Positions 24,894-34,700 of a stretch of DNA of 64,000 bases are shown here, in pieces. Position 1 is the first letter of the stretch. Each line of letters starts with the position of its first letter. Source of the stretch: Chloroflexi bacterium UBA4736 (GTDB lineage Bacteria > Chloroflexota > Dormibacteria > Dormibacterales > Dormibacteraceae); assembly GCA_002404015.1 (NCBI GenBank), contig DHIW01000104.1, positions 124,080 to 188,079 on the forward strand. The letters run 5' to 3'. Made by a program: the position numbers and the translations under genes. The notes under the pieces are model-generated. The model had not been told where the DNA came from and ran no database searches. It was given only the letters and a program-made list of their open reading frames with translations.

Positions 24894-25834
24894 TAAAGCG
24901 GGCACTCCTGGCCGAAGCTTTCGCGGTATCGGGCTCCGAACTCGGCAAGGGTGTAGGAGTGCTCGACCGTGCCCGTCTGCTCGATCACGTAGGCGGCGGC
25001 GAGGGAAGCGATCCGCCCCGCCTGCTCGACCGGCAACCCGCGCAGCAGGCCGGCGACCAGCCCCGCCCGGTAGGCGTCGCCGGCTCCCACGGCGTCGATC
25101 TCCTGGCGGGCTGCGGCGGGCGGGATGCTGACCTCGCCGCCGGCGTGGCAGATCCGGGAGCCCTCGCGCCCCAGCGTTGTCACCACGATCTCGGCGAGCT
25201 CCAGCAGGCCGGCCGGGTCGCGGCCGGTGCGCTGCTGGATCAGCTCCAGCTCGTAGTCGTTGCCGACCAGGATCCAGGCTCCGGCCGCGCCCCTCTCGAT
25301 GTCGTCGCTGCTCATGTGGGGGAGCTGGTGGGCAGGGTCGAAGACCCAGGGGACGCCCCGCTCCCGACACTCGCGGACGAGCCGGAACATCGCGTCGGGG
25401 GCGTTGGGGCCCACGATGACGGCGGCGGGGTCGGGCACCGTGTCGTCGAGGCCGAGCATGGCCGCCCGGTTCATGGCGCCGCCGTAGTAGCCGGTCAGCT
25501 GGTTGGCGTCGAGGTCCGTGGTGGTGAAGCCGGTGGCCGTGTGCTCGTCCTCCAGGACGAGGAGCCCGCGGCAGTCGACGCCCTTCTCCTCGAGCCAGGC
25601 CTTGTACTCGGCGCCGTCGCCCCCGATGGTGGCCAGGACGGCGACGGGGTGGCCGAGGAGCGCCAGCGTGTGGGCGTAGTTGCCGGCGACACCTCCCTTG
25701 CGCTTCTCCATCGAGTCGACCAGGAAGCTCAGGTTGATGATGTGCTTCTTGTCCGGGAGGATGTGATCGCCGAAATGGCCTTTGAAGGTGAGGATGTAGT
25801 CGAAAGCCATCGAACCGGTGGCCACCACGGTCAC
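24893..25834 (-). CDS. PfkB-family carbohydrate/nucleoside kinase
   Basis: A 313-residue ribokinase-fold enzyme. It opens with VVATGSMAFDYILTF, carries the substrate-binding GGVAGNYAHTLALLG with TIGGDG, and ends with the anion hole and catalytic base DAVGAGDAYRAGLVAGLLRG. The form resembles bacterial adenosine-kinase-like PfkB proteins, but sugar kinases cannot be excluded. A TATAGT -10 box lies 6 bases before the GTG start, implying a leaderless message starting just after the terminator of the upstream gene. It is followed by the truncated nitroreductase in an apparent two-gene operon. Confidence 0.88.
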   Translation of the reverse strand: MTVVATGSMAFDYILTFKGHFGDHILPDKKHIINLSFLVDSMEKRKGGVAGNYAHTLALLGHPVAVLATIGGDGAEYKAWLEEKGVDCRGLLVLEDEHTATGFTTTDLDANQLTGYYGGAMNRAAMLGLDDTVPDPAAVIVGPNAPDAMFRLVRECRERGVPWVFDPAHQLPHMSSDDIERGAAGAWILVGNDYELELIQQRTGRDPAGLLELAEIVVTTLGREGSRICHAGGEVSIPPAAARQEIDAVGAGDAYRAGLVAGLLRGLPVEQAGRIASLAAAYVIEQTGTVEHSYTLAEFGARYRESFGQECPL

Positions 25835-25853
25835 GGCCGAACTATATGAAAGA

Positions 25854-25878
25854 AGGGGCGCCCGGTGTGGGCGCCCCT
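25854..25878 (-). terminator. Intrinsic terminator of the basic-tailed protein gene
   Basis: Perfect stem AGGGGCGCCC-GGTGT-GGGCGCCCCT. Read on the minus strand it is followed by TTCTTTCATATAG, a T-rich tail. It lies just after the gene at 25897-26475, before the PfkB promoter. Confidence 0.75.
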
Positions 25879-25896
25879 CCCAACTGGTTGTTGTTG

Positions 25897-26475
25897 TCAG
25901 GCCGTCTTGCGGGCGGTGTTCCGGACCGTTGTCCGGACGCTGTGGGCCGCCTTGGTGACGCGCTTGCGGGTGGTGGTGGCCTTGGTCTTGGCCCTGACTG
26001 TCACGGTCGGGCGCTTGCGGGTCGCGGGCCTCGCGGTGCCGGTGCTGCGGGACTTAGCCGGCCGGGTCGGGGGCTCCGACGCGTTCTCCAGCCGGTTCAG
26101 CGTGCGCAGGGTCATCTCCAGGCCGCCGTTCAGGACCACGAGCGTGCGGTAGGCGACGTTGCCGACCAGGTCGCGCCGGCGGGCCGTGTTCTTGACCAGG
26201 CGGATGCCACTCAGGACGAACTTCTCCGGGATGGTTCCGTCCAGGAACTCGCCGGTGGTCTCAACCGCCTCGCCCAGGTTCCGCTCGACCTGGCGCGTCA
26301 CCTTCCGGTTGACGGGCTGGCCGCGGTCCTCGAGCTTGCGGATCTCGCGCCTGGCGGTGCTGACGGGGTGGCTGGCGGCGTCGACGATGCCGAGCACGGC
26401 GCCCGTGGCGGCGTCGGCCATCGTGGCCTCAGCCTGCTTGCTGTCGTTCTGGACGTCGTTCATCTGTACTTCCAT
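25897..26475 (-). CDS. Hypothetical protein with Lys/Arg/Thr-rich H1-like tail
   Basis: A 192-residue protein of unknown function. Residues about 1-135 are predicted helical, with no membrane segment (ATGAVLGIVDAASHPVSTARRE, then NRKVTRQVERNLGEAVETT) and look somewhat like phasins or other amphipathic helical proteins. The last 55 residues are strongly basic and low-complexity (KRPTVTVRAKTKATTTRKRV), reminiscent of histone H1 or HU-tail extensions that bind DNA or polyphosphate. The ATG is preceded by GGAGAAGGAG, a strong ribosome-binding site, and a consensus-like promoter lies at 26524-26553. A terminator follows. It is thus a single-gene, well-expressed unit. A nucleoid-associated or granule-associated role is a guess. 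Confidence 0.7.
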   Translation of the reverse strand: MEVQMNDVQNDSKQAEATMADAATGAVLGIVDAASHPVSTARREIRKLEDRGQPVNRKVTRQVERNLGEAVETTGEFLDGTIPEKFVLSGIRLVKNTARRRDLVGNVAYRTLVVLNGGLEMTLRTLNRLENASEPPTRPAKSRSTGTARPATRKRPTVTVRAKTKATTTRKRVTKAAHSVRTTVRNTARKTA

Positions 26476-26523
26476 GGCTCCTTCTCCTCTGCTCAGAGGT
26501 GGTTGGTTTTAACTTACTGCGTC

Positions 26524-26553
26524 ATTATGACACACTGCGCCAAAGGGCGTCAA
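26524..26553 (-). promoter_or_regulatory. Sigma70-type promoter of the basic-tailed protein
   Basis: On the minus strand: -35 TTGACG, 18-base spacer, -10 CATAAT, about 48 bases before the start codon. It is the closest to consensus among the minus-strand promoters in this region. Confidence 0.7.
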
Positions 26554-27758
26554 GGCTCGCGGAGGCGCTCAATGAGGCGCTGGGCGAACTCCCCGAAGAC
26601 GTCGTAGTGGGCCACCGGGCGGCGCTTCTCGGGCTGGATCCATTCCGGCCGCAGCCCGTACCGGCGGCCCCAGTCGGCCAGCTGGGCGCGCAGCCCGATG
26701 ACGTGCAGAAAGGGCTTGTCCATGCGAAACCCCCGGGGCGAGCGCGTGCCGTCATAGGAGTCGAAGTTCCGGTGGACGGCAATCCCGCCGGCCTCCGCCC
26801 AGGCGATCGCCTCCCGGACCTGGCGGCGTTCGAAGTAGCGCTCGCGAGGGCCGTAGAGGGTGGCCAGCTCGAGCCCCAGGCGAGCCAGCTCCACCCGCAG
26901 CTCGGGCGGCTCGACCACCTCGACGGCAGCCCCGAAGGAGGCCAGAAAGGCTGCGGCCGCCTCTCGCGCCGGGAAGCCCAGGCGGACACTCGCCGAGTCG
27001 CCCGCGTCAGTCACGCGGTCGCCCGCCACACGCAGCAGCAGCGCCCGCCCCGCGCCCTCGGCCCGCAGCCTGACATGGTAGTCGCTGCGTCCCGATCCCC
27101 AGTCCGCGGTCTGGTCGCGCCAGGCCCGGGCCAGGTCGAACCCGGGAGGCCGGCGCGCCGCTTCCCCCAGCGCCTCCGCCGAAACGACCCGCGAAAGCCG
27201 GAAGACGCGCTGCTGCCCGTCCACCAGCCCCAGCAGGTACCAGGTGCCCGCCTTGAGGACGAGGCCCAGCGGGTCCACGAGACGGACGACCAGGTCGGCC
27301 TCAGCCCGCCGGTAGGCCAGCCGGAGCCGGCGGTCGGCGAAGACGGCGTCCTGGACCGCCCGCAGATGGATCGGCGCGACGGCGCGGCGGCCCCAGCCCT
27401 CGGAATCCACGAGCAGGCGCTCGCGCATGCGCGCCACCCGCCGGCCGGGCTCGCCGGGCAGCGCGGCGGCGACCTTGCCCAGGGCGCTCTCCAGCGCCGG
27501 CCCCGGCGCCGCCGTAAGCAGCGACTCCACCTCGGGCTCGGTCAGGCCGGTCAGGTCCGTGCGCCAGCCCTCCATCAGCTCGATGCCGCCGCCGGCTCCC
27601 GGCTCCGCCCGGATCGGCACCCCGGCCACCCCCAGGGCGTCCACGTCGCGGTAGATGGTCCGCCGCGACACCTCCAGGCGGCCGGCCAGGTTGGATGCGC
27701 TCAGGCGGCCGTGGGCCTGGAGCAGCAGGAGCAGAGAGAGGAGGCGATCAGCGCGCAT
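26550..27758 (-). CDS. WYL-domain helix-turn-helix regulator (YafY/PafB-like)
   Basis: A 402-residue regulator. The N-terminal winged HTH is clear (RADRLLSLLLLLQAHGRLSA, RLEVSRRTIYRDVDALG). The WYL-type sensor region follows, with the variant GTWYLLGLVDGQQRVFRLSR and the C-terminal WCX part. The last 80 residues (RMDKPFLHVIGLRAQLADWG and HYDVFGEFAQRLIERL) form an extra module not usual in the family. ATG 27758 is preferred over a TTG nine bases upstream. A perfect 12-bp inverted repeat begins 6 bases before the start, consistent with autoregulation. WYL proteins often sense nucleic acid or DNA damage; the divergent neighbour is an AlkA-like glycosylase. Confidence 0.88.
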   Translation of the reverse strand: MRADRLLSLLLLLQAHGRLSASNLAGRLEVSRRTIYRDVDALGVAGVPIRAEPGAGGGIELMEGWRTDLTGLTEPEVESLLTAAPGPALESALGKVAAALPGEPGRRVARMRERLLVDSEGWGRRAVAPIHLRAVQDAVFADRRLRLAYRRAEADLVVRLVDPLGLVLKAGTWYLLGLVDGQQRVFRLSRVVSAEALGEAARRPPGFDLARAWRDQTADWGSGRSDYHVRLRAEGAGRALLLRVAGDRVTDAGDSASVRLGFPAREAAAAFLASFGAAVEVVEPPELRVELARLGLELATLYGPRERYFERRQVREAIAWAEAGGIAVHRNFDSYDGTRSPRGFRMDKPFLHVIGLRAQLADWGRRYGLRPEWIQPEKRRPVAHYDVFGEFAQRLIERLREP

Positions 27759-27763
27759 CCTTC

Positions 27764-27792
27764 CCAATGTTGACAGAAGGTGTCAACATTGG
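27764..27792. promoter_or_regulatory. Perfect 12-bp inverted-repeat operator (CCAATGTTGACA-5-TGTCAACATTGG)
   Basis: Lies exactly between the divergent WYL-regulator and AlkA-like genes. A TTGACA -35-like element is embedded in each arm, so a bound regulator would occlude or reposition polymerase on both promoters. Confidence 0.8.
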
Positions 27793-27810
27793 CCGGGCAG
27801 ATTCCACGAC

Positions 27811-28704
27811 ATGAAAACCTTCCAGATCCAGCCCGTCGGTCCCTACTCGCTCGAAGAGAGCGCCCAGTTCATCGGCGGCTGGGTGCGTCCCTCGGAGAAC
27901 GGTTCGTCCGCCGCTGGTCATCTCCACCTGGCCTTCCTGACCGACGCGGACTGGAAGCCGGTCGGCGTCTGCCTGACCCAGGATGCCGCGGGCACCGTCC
28001 ACGGCGAGGTGTTCGGGGCGGCGGAGGTCGAGGCCGTGCGCCACCAGGTCGCCCGCACCCTGAGCCTGGACGTCGACGGCAGGGCCTGGCCCGCCCTGGC
28101 CGAGCGGGACCCGGTCGTGGCCGTGCTGCAGCGGATGTTCCCGGGTTTCCGGCCGGTCAACTGGTCGGACGCCTACGAGGCAGCGGCCTGGTGCATCGTC
28201 TCCTCGCGCATCAACATGCGCCAGGCGCAGGGCGTGAAGGACCGGCTCTGCCGGGAGCTCGGTCACGAGCTCTCGATCCATGGGCACGCCATGTGGACCT
28301 TCCCCGCCCCGGAGAGGCTGGCCCGGCTGGAATCGTTCCCCGGCCTGTTCGGCCGAAAGGTCGAGTATCTGACCGGCCTGGCTCGGGCCGCGCTGGCCGG
28401 CACCCTGGATACCGACAGCCTGCGCGCTCTGCCGGCCGACCAGTCGCTGGCCGCGCTTCGCCGTCTGGCGGGCATCGGCGAGTTCGGCTCCCAGCTGGTG
28501 AGGCTGCGCGCCCTGAGCGCGGTCGACGAGCTGCCGACGGCGGAGCCCCGAATGGAAGCGGCGGTCCGCAGCGCCTACGGGCTGCAGACCGAGCTGCGCG
28601 ATGTGGCGGGCGATTGGAGCCCGTACACGATGTGGGTCTGCGTCTGCCTCCGGCGGGCCGCCGGCGGCGCGGCCGGCATGGTGCACTCCCGGGCGTCCGG
28701 CTAG
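27811..28704 (+). CDS. AlkA-like HhH-GPD superfamily protein (DNA-3-methyladenine glycosylase-like)
   Basis: A 297-residue protein with the three-part layout of AlkA: an N-terminal beta domain (residues about 1-90), then a helical domain (DPVVAVLQRMFPGFRPVNWSDAYEAAAWCIVSSRI in two halves) and a helix-hairpin-helix (LRRLAGIGEFGSQLVRLRAL). AlkA excises alkylated bases with an Asp shortly after the HhH; here that segment reads VDELPTAEPRMEAAV, and the expected catalytic Asp position is Ala or Glu. It may therefore be a DNA-binding or altered glycosylase. ATG 27811 is used as the frame upstream crosses the operator. Divergence from a WYL regulator around a perfect palindrome suggests damage-responsive control. 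Confidence 0.8.
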   Translation: MKTFQIQPVGPYSLEESAQFIGGWVRPSENGSSAAGHLHLAFLTDADWKPVGVCLTQDAAGTVHGEVFGAAEVEAVRHQVARTLSLDVDGRAWPALAERDPVVAVLQRMFPGFRPVNWSDAYEAAAWCIVSSRINMRQAQGVKDRLCRELGHELSIHGHAMWTFPAPERLARLESFPGLFGRKVEYLTGLARAALAGTLDTDSLRALPADQSLAALRRLAGIGEFGSQLVRLRALSAVDELPTAEPRMEAAVRSAYGLQTELRDVAGDWSPYTMWVCVCLRRAAGGAAGMVHSRASG

Positions 28705-28761
28705 GGGTTCGGCCGGAAAACCGGCCGAGGCTCCGACTGGGCTTTTCGGCCGGACCCCTAG
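28701..28761. terminator. Bidirectional terminator between convergent genes
   Basis: A long inverted repeat CTAGGGGTTCGGCCGGAAAA...CTTTTCGGCCGGACCCCTAG with an inner CGGCCGGAAAACCGGCCG hairpin. The two outer CTAG ends contain the stop codons of the plus-strand AlkA-like gene and the minus-strand helicase-nuclease. The T/A tracts face outward on both strands. Confidence 0.8.
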
Positions 28762-31709
28762 CGGCGGCTGGGACAGATCGGCCGGTAGCTGCACAGAAAG
28801 CAGGGCCGGTCGGCGTGCTCCGGCCGCAGTTCGAAGTCGCCGGCCCCGATCCGGCGGGCGATCTCACCGAGCAGCGCCTCGGCCGCCTCCGGGTCCGGCG
28901 CGACCTCGATCGCCTCCGCCTCCCGGAGGTCGAACAGGAAGAGCCGAGGATCTGGGTCGGCGCCGGGCAACAGGCCGGCGCGGGCGGCCAGGCCGTACAG
29001 CCGGAGCTGCGTGGAGTAGGCCTCGAGCAGGCGGCGGTCGAGGCGGGCATTGGTCTTGTAGTCGACGAGCGCGGTGCGGCCCTCGTAGCTGCAGACCCTG
29101 TCGACGACCCCCTTGAGCCGGGTCTGGCCCAGCCTGAGGTTGAACTCGACCTCGGCGCCCAGCGTGGGGGCAGACGCCAGCGGACGCGCCAGGTAGCCGG
29201 CCAGCATCTCCCGGCCCGCATCCGGGCCATCGTAGAGGCCGAGCAGGTCGCCGCCCGAGGTGTGCCAGGCGGCCAGGGCACGGTGGACCGCCGCGCCCAG
29301 GTCCGCGGCGCCGGTCCCCCGGGCCTGCCGGGGCAGCAGCTCGTCGGGCGGCGCCGGGACGCGCCAGACCTCGGCGAAGCGGTAGCGGACAGGGCAGACC
29401 TCGAACTGGTGCAGCTGCGAGAAGCTGAGGCGCAGCTCGCCCGGCGCCTCCGGCGGTCGTGCCGGGCCGGTCGCCTGGATGCGTTCCAGCCGGGCCAGCA
29501 CCTCCTCCACCGCCCCGGCGTCGACCGGGGTGGGGGCTGCCGGGGGTTCCAGCTCGGGCAGCTCCGGCTGCTCGGCCTGGATCACGGCCGCGGCCTCGGG
29601 GTGGGCCAGCGCCCAGCCCAGGATCTCTCCGAAGTGGTCGTCGTCCTCCGGGCTGACGTCCTCGGCCGAGGCCTCGTCCCGCGTCGCGCTCACGTACAGG
29701 GCGTCCTGGGCCCGGGTCAGCGCCACGTACACCGCCCGCCGGCGCTCCTGGCGCGCCAGCGCGAGCGCCGCCGCGCCCGGCAGGTTCTCGCGGAAGCGGG
29801 GATGCCGGTCGCCGCGCCACCACTTCATGACGAAGCCGAAGCCGTCCGGGTCGAAGAACAGGCGCTCCGTGTCGCGCGGGTTGGGCGGCCGCACGTTGAC
29901 CAGGAACACGACCGGGAACTGCAGCCCTTTGGCGCCGTGGATCGTGAGCAGCCGGACGGCATCCGCCGCCTCCACCTCGGCTTCACCGATGGGGATGGTC
30001 GCTTCCATGATGTGGTCCAGGTGGGAGACGAAGTCCACCATGCCGGCCAGCGCCGCGTCGCGCTCGAAGCGGCTGGCCATCCGGAAGACCTTGCGCAGGT
30101 TCATCACCGCCCGCGGGCCTTCCCGGGCCGCCCGCAGCTGGCAGTGGCGCAGGTAGCCCGTCTCCTCCAGCAGCCGGTTGAGCACGTCGGCCACGGTCAG
30201 GGCGTCGCGGGCCTCGCCCAACCGGTCGGCCACCGCCAGCACGGCCGCCGCCCGGTGGGCCGTCTCGGGGTCGAGGTCCTCGGCCGCGCCCTGGTCGAAG
30301 CAGTCGCGCAGCCGCATCCCGCGGCGGTCCAGGCGGCGGCAGGCCAGCCGGTACATCGCCGCATCGTCCACCCGCACGACGGGACCCTGGAGCACCCGGA
30401 CGAGGGCGCCGTCGTCCATGGGGTCGGCGGTGAGACGCAGCAGCGCCACCACATCCTTCACCTCCTCCCGGTCGAAGAAGCCGGAGCCGCCCGAGGTGAC
30501 GTAGGGGATGTCGTGCCGGCGCAGCTCCTCCTCGAACTCGCGGGGCAGGTTCTTGACGGAGTGGGTGAGCAGCGCGATGTCGGAGAACGCCCGCCCGGCC
30601 TCGACCAGGCGGCGGACATCGGCGCACACCAGGCGCGCCTCGTGGCGGGCGCTCGAGGCCATCACCACCGCGGTGCAGGCGCCGTTCGAGCCCCGCGAGG
30701 CCAGCAGCTCGGGCTCTTCCGCGAACAGGGCGTCGCGCCGGATGAAGGCGGTGGCCAGGTCCAGGATCTCCTGGTAGGAGCGACGGTTGACCGTGAGCGG
30801 CAGCCGGTAGCCCGGGAAGCGGCTCCGGATGTTCTCGATCTCGGCGTCGCGCCAGCCGTAGATCGACTGCTTGGCGTCGCCGACCACCGCGACGTTGGCG
30901 AACCCCTCGGCGCCCAGGAGCTGGATCAGCTCCAGCTGGATCCGGTTGGTGTCCTGGAACTCGTCCACGACGAGATAGCGGAAGCGCCGGCGGCAGCGCT
31001 CCTGGAACTCGGGCACCCGCTTGAGCGCCGCGATGGTGGCCAGGATCAGGTCGTCGAAGTCCATCCGGCCCTCCTCCCGCAGCCAGGCCTCGTAGGCGGC
31101 GTAGATGTTGTGGAGGAGCTCGATGGCCTCCTTCTCGGCTTGCGCCGAGGGCTGACCGGCCAGGGTCTGGGCCTGGCCCGCGTGCATCCCCAGTGCGCGC
31201 TCCTTGAACTCGGCCGGCCCGATCCCGCGGCCCTTGAGCGAGAGCGCGAAGCGGGGGCCGTCCTTGATCAGGTCGAAGACCTCGGCCGGGTTCAGCGCCT
31301 CCAGGCCCTCCATCTCGACGCCGGACTCGGCGCCGCTGCGGAGCTTCGACTGCAGGCGCTCCACCAGCAGCCGCTGGTCGATGTCGTCCATCACCCGGAT
31401 CTCGCGCGGGATGCCGACCAGGTAGGCGTGCTCGCGCAGCAGCCGGGCGCACACGCCGTGGAAGGTGCCGATCCAGGCCTCCTCCAGGGGGAGTCCGAGC
31501 TGGGCGGTGAGCCGATCGCGGAGCTCGGTGGCGGCCGCTTCGGTGAATGTGACGGCCAGGATGGCGTCGGCCGGGACCGCCTTTTCGCGGACCAGCCAGC
31601 GGAATCGCTCGACCATGGTGAAGGTCTTGCCGGTGCCCGGCCCGGCCGCGATCAGATGGGCACCCTCCGGTCCGGCGTGGGCGGCCGCGCGCTGCTCTTC
31701 GGTGATCAC
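28758..31709 (-). CDS. UvrD-like helicase-nuclease, second subunit of an AdnAB-like pair
   Basis: A 983-residue DNA motor-nuclease. The SF1A helicase core has Walker A AGPGTGKTF (about 22-30), Walker B YLVVDEFQDTN, and motif VI in YVALTRAQDALYVS. The C-terminal third is a RecB-type nuclease: GAAVHRALAAWH, GVVDRVCSY and the catalytic LVDYKTNARL. A Cys cluster (FEVCPVRYRF early and CFLCSYRPICP at the end) fits the iron-sulphur staple of these nucleases. GTG 31709 overlaps the stop of the larger partner (GTGA). Two adjacent helicase-nucleases, each with both modules, match mycobacterial AdnA/AdnB, which resect double-strand breaks. Which subunit is AdnA is not assigned. Confidence 0.88.
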   Translation of the reverse strand: MITEEQRAAAHAGPEGAHLIAAGPGTGKTFTMVERFRWLVREKAVPADAILAVTFTEAAATELRDRLTAQLGLPLEEAWIGTFHGVCARLLREHAYLVGIPREIRVMDDIDQRLLVERLQSKLRSGAESGVEMEGLEALNPAEVFDLIKDGPRFALSLKGRGIGPAEFKERALGMHAGQAQTLAGQPSAQAEKEAIELLHNIYAAYEAWLREEGRMDFDDLILATIAALKRVPEFQERCRRRFRYLVVDEFQDTNRIQLELIQLLGAEGFANVAVVGDAKQSIYGWRDAEIENIRSRFPGYRLPLTVNRRSYQEILDLATAFIRRDALFAEEPELLASRGSNGACTAVVMASSARHEARLVCADVRRLVEAGRAFSDIALLTHSVKNLPREFEEELRRHDIPYVTSGGSGFFDREEVKDVVALLRLTADPMDDGALVRVLQGPVVRVDDAAMYRLACRRLDRRGMRLRDCFDQGAAEDLDPETAHRAAAVLAVADRLGEARDALTVADVLNRLLEETGYLRHCQLRAAREGPRAVMNLRKVFRMASRFERDAALAGMVDFVSHLDHIMEATIPIGEAEVEAADAVRLLTIHGAKGLQFPVVFLVNVRPPNPRDTERLFFDPDGFGFVMKWWRGDRHPRFRENLPGAAALALARQERRRAVYVALTRAQDALYVSATRDEASAEDVSPEDDDHFGEILGWALAHPEAAAVIQAEQPELPELEPPAAPTPVDAGAVEEVLARLERIQATGPARPPEAPGELRLSFSQLHQFEVCPVRYRFAEVWRVPAPPDELLPRQARGTGAADLGAAVHRALAAWHTSGGDLLGLYDGPDAGREMLAGYLARPLASAPTLGAEVEFNLRLGQTRLKGVVDRVCSYEGRTALVDYKTNARLDRRLLEAYSTQLRLYGLAARAGLLPGADPDPRLFLFDLREAEAIEVAPDPEAAEALLGEIARRIGAGDFELRPEHADRPCFLCSYRPICPSRR

Positions 31710-34700
31710 TCGACCGGCTGGCCCCCGAATGGGCAGATGGCCGCGTGCGGGCAGCCGAACCAGGTCAGGCAGGTGCCCACGGTCTCCCGCGGGGCGGGAT
31801 CGAAGTCGCCGGCCTTGATGCGGCGGATCGCCACCGCCACTGCGTCCCGGCCGCGGGCGAGGTCGCCCTCCGTCAGGGGCCGCTGGATCTGGTCGCGGAC
31901 GCCGGGAGCGGCGCCGCCGACCGGGAAGAGGACCTGCCGGATGGAGCCGTAGACCCAGTCCTTCGGGTACCAGAGCGACAGGAAGCGGGGGTTGAGGCCG
32001 AGCGGCCGCCCCTCCTCGTCCAGGCCCTCCTGGCAGGCCAGGTAGTACAGCGCCAGCTGGACGTCGTGGAGCTCGGGCCCGAAGTAGGAGTCGTAGGCCC
32101 GCTGCGCCGCGGACCCTCGCCCCGTCTTGTAGTCCACCACCTCACAGGTGCCGTCGCCTGTGTCGTTGATGCGGTCGATCTTGCCGACCACCTCCGCCCC
32201 GTCCACCAGCAGGCGGAAGCGCTGCTCGGTCTTGATGGTGCCCAGCCGGCGGATGACCTGCGTGCTGGTCGCGAAGCGGATGTAGTTGTCCAGGATGCGG
32301 CGCACCTCCTGCTCCTCCGCCCGGCGTTCCAGGACCGCGTCCACCCGGCCCAGGTAGCGCTCGAGGTGCGTCTCCAGCGCCTTGTCGAGCCACTCCCGCT
32401 GGAGCTCGGGGGCCAGCGTGCGCCACTCCGACTCGCGAGTGTGGAAGTCCTCCAGAACCCGGTGCAGGAAGCTGCCCCGCTCCAGCTCGACCCCTCGAGG
32501 CGGGGCCACCAGGCCCGGGTGCTGGTTGTAGAAGTACAGGCGGGGGCACTTCAGGTAGTCGTTGATGGCCGTCGCGCTGAAGTGGTCCGGGTGGACGCCC
32601 TCCGGGCGGTGGCCCACGCCGTAAGGCTCGTAGGGCCGGCCCGAGCAGGGGTCCATCACGAACCGCATGTCGACGCCGAGCGCCGTGGCCCGCGCCGCCT
32701 CGGGCTCGCCGAGGGAGCCGCGCATCGACGCCAGCAGGGTTTCGGCCTCGGAAACCGTCAGCAGCTCGGCCGGTTCCAGCCGGGCGGCGGAGCGGCTCAG
32801 CTCGCGGCGGGGCGCGTCCGGGGCCGCCAGGTCGATGAACGCCGAGGACCCGGCGGACCGGTCGTAGTCCTCCGCGTAGCTGAGGTAGAGCCGGCGGCGG
32901 GCGCGCGTCATGCCGACGTAGGCCAGCCGGGCCTCCTCGGCCAGGTGGGCCTCGGGGTCGCTGGGCCAGGAGGGGCGGAACCCGCCCAGGTTGGCTTCCA
33001 GCCACTGCTGGTCCTCCTCCTCCAGGACCGGGTGGGGACGGGCGGCCACCGGGAATATGCCCTGCGCGAAGCCGGCCAGGAAGACGACCTCGAACTCCAG
33101 GCCCTTGGACTGGTGGACGGTCAGGATCTGGACGGCGTCGCGGGCCCCGACGGCGGGCTGGGCCTCGTCCACCGCGCGCGCCACGAACGAGTCCAGCCGA
33201 GGGGCGACGTCCGCCAGCAGGGGCGGCGCCCCGTGCAGGCGCCCCCAGACCTCCTCCAGCTCCGCGAAAGCCTCGAGTGCCGTCCGGAGGTCGGCCAGCG
33301 CCTCCTCGCGGTCAGGCCCGTCGAGCGGGAGCTGAAGCAGCCGCGCGAGGGCCCCGGTCTCGATCAGGACCAGGTAGGCGAGAGCGGTGACCGGGAGCCC
33401 GCGAGCGTCCCTGGCGAGCTTGTAGAAGGCTGTGAGCGCGGTGTGGATGGCCAGCCGATCGGCCTCTGACAGGTGCTCCAGGTACTCGGGCTCGCGAGCG
33501 CCTTCCTCGAGCGGGGGTGGCAGCTCGCCGTTCCAGGGCAGGGGCCAGGGCAGGTGGTACATCAGCCGCCTGACCACTCGGTCGAAGGCCCGGCCCTCCT
33601 CGATCGCATGGCGGCGAAGGCGGCCGGCGGGCCGCGGGCCGACGCCGGAGAGACCGCTCGACAGGAAGCGCTCCAGGGCCTCGGGCTGGTCGGGGCGGTC
33701 CAGCGCGTGCAGTGTCGTGAGCAGGAAACGGACGACCTCGTTCCGGGCCATGGCGCCCACGCCGCGCACCTCGTAGGCCAGGCCCAGTGCGCGTACCGCC
33801 TCTTCGAAGGGTGCCGAGAGGGTGGTGGTGCTGCGAAGCAGGATCGCGAAGTCGCGCAGGCGCAGCTCGGGGTCGTCGAGCATGAGGCGCCGGATCTCGC
33901 GGGCGGCGAAGAAGGCCTCGTCCACCCCGTTGGCCTCGCGCACCACCTCGAGACTGGGCGCCGGCTCGGGGCGATCGCTGGCGAGGTCGCGCCGAGCCCG
34001 CATGGGCTGGGTCTCGCGCAGCAGCCGCTCCCCGGCTTCCAGCACGGACGCCGGACAGCGGCGGCTGACCTCCAGCGCGAGGCTCTCCCCGCCGTACACC
34101 CGGGGGAACTCGTCGCCGAGCAGCCTTGGCACGGCGCCGCGGAAGCCGTAGATCGACTGGTCGGGGTCGCCCGCGACCAGGAGCCGGGGCCGGCTCTCGG
34201 CCGGAGCCAGCCGGCGGAGAAGGGCGAACTGGGCCGGGTCCACGTCCTGGAACTCGTCGACAAGCAAGTAGCGGAAGCGCTCGCGCATCTGCTCCAGCAG
34301 GTCGGGAAGGGCGTCCAGCAGCCCGATCGCGTCGGCGATCAGGTCGCGGAAGTCCTTCAGTCCGCTCGCCTCCAGCCTGGCCTGGTAGGCGGAGTAGACG
34401 GCTGCCAGGACACGCAGCCGAGGCGTGCCAGCCGTCTCGGCGCGCAGGGAGAACTCGGCCGGGTGGACCAGGTTCTGCTTCAGCAGCGCCACGAAGGCCA
34501 GGGCGTCCTGGGCGAAGGCGTCCGTGTGGGCGACCCGGCCCAGCTCGCCCAAGGGGGCCCGGTCCATGTCCGCCAGCACGCCGCGCATGGCCACGAACTC
34601 CTGGAACCCGCTCAGAAGGAGGCGTCCGGGGTCGGGCCGGTGATCGCGCAGCAGGCGCGCGCAGAAGCTGTGGAAGGTGCTTATCCAGGCCTCGTCGTAC

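Noticed and set aside
28701..28761. Large palindrome considered as a mobile repeat
   Set aside because: It sits exactly at two convergent stop codons with outward T/A tracts and has no second copy in the window, so a bidirectional terminator is the simpler reading.
27780..31952. A 1390-codon open frame on the plus strand
   Set aside because: It runs antisense to the helicase-nuclease and in a shifted frame of the AlkA-like gene; high GC content keeps antisense frames open. The translation is low-complexity and shows no motifs.
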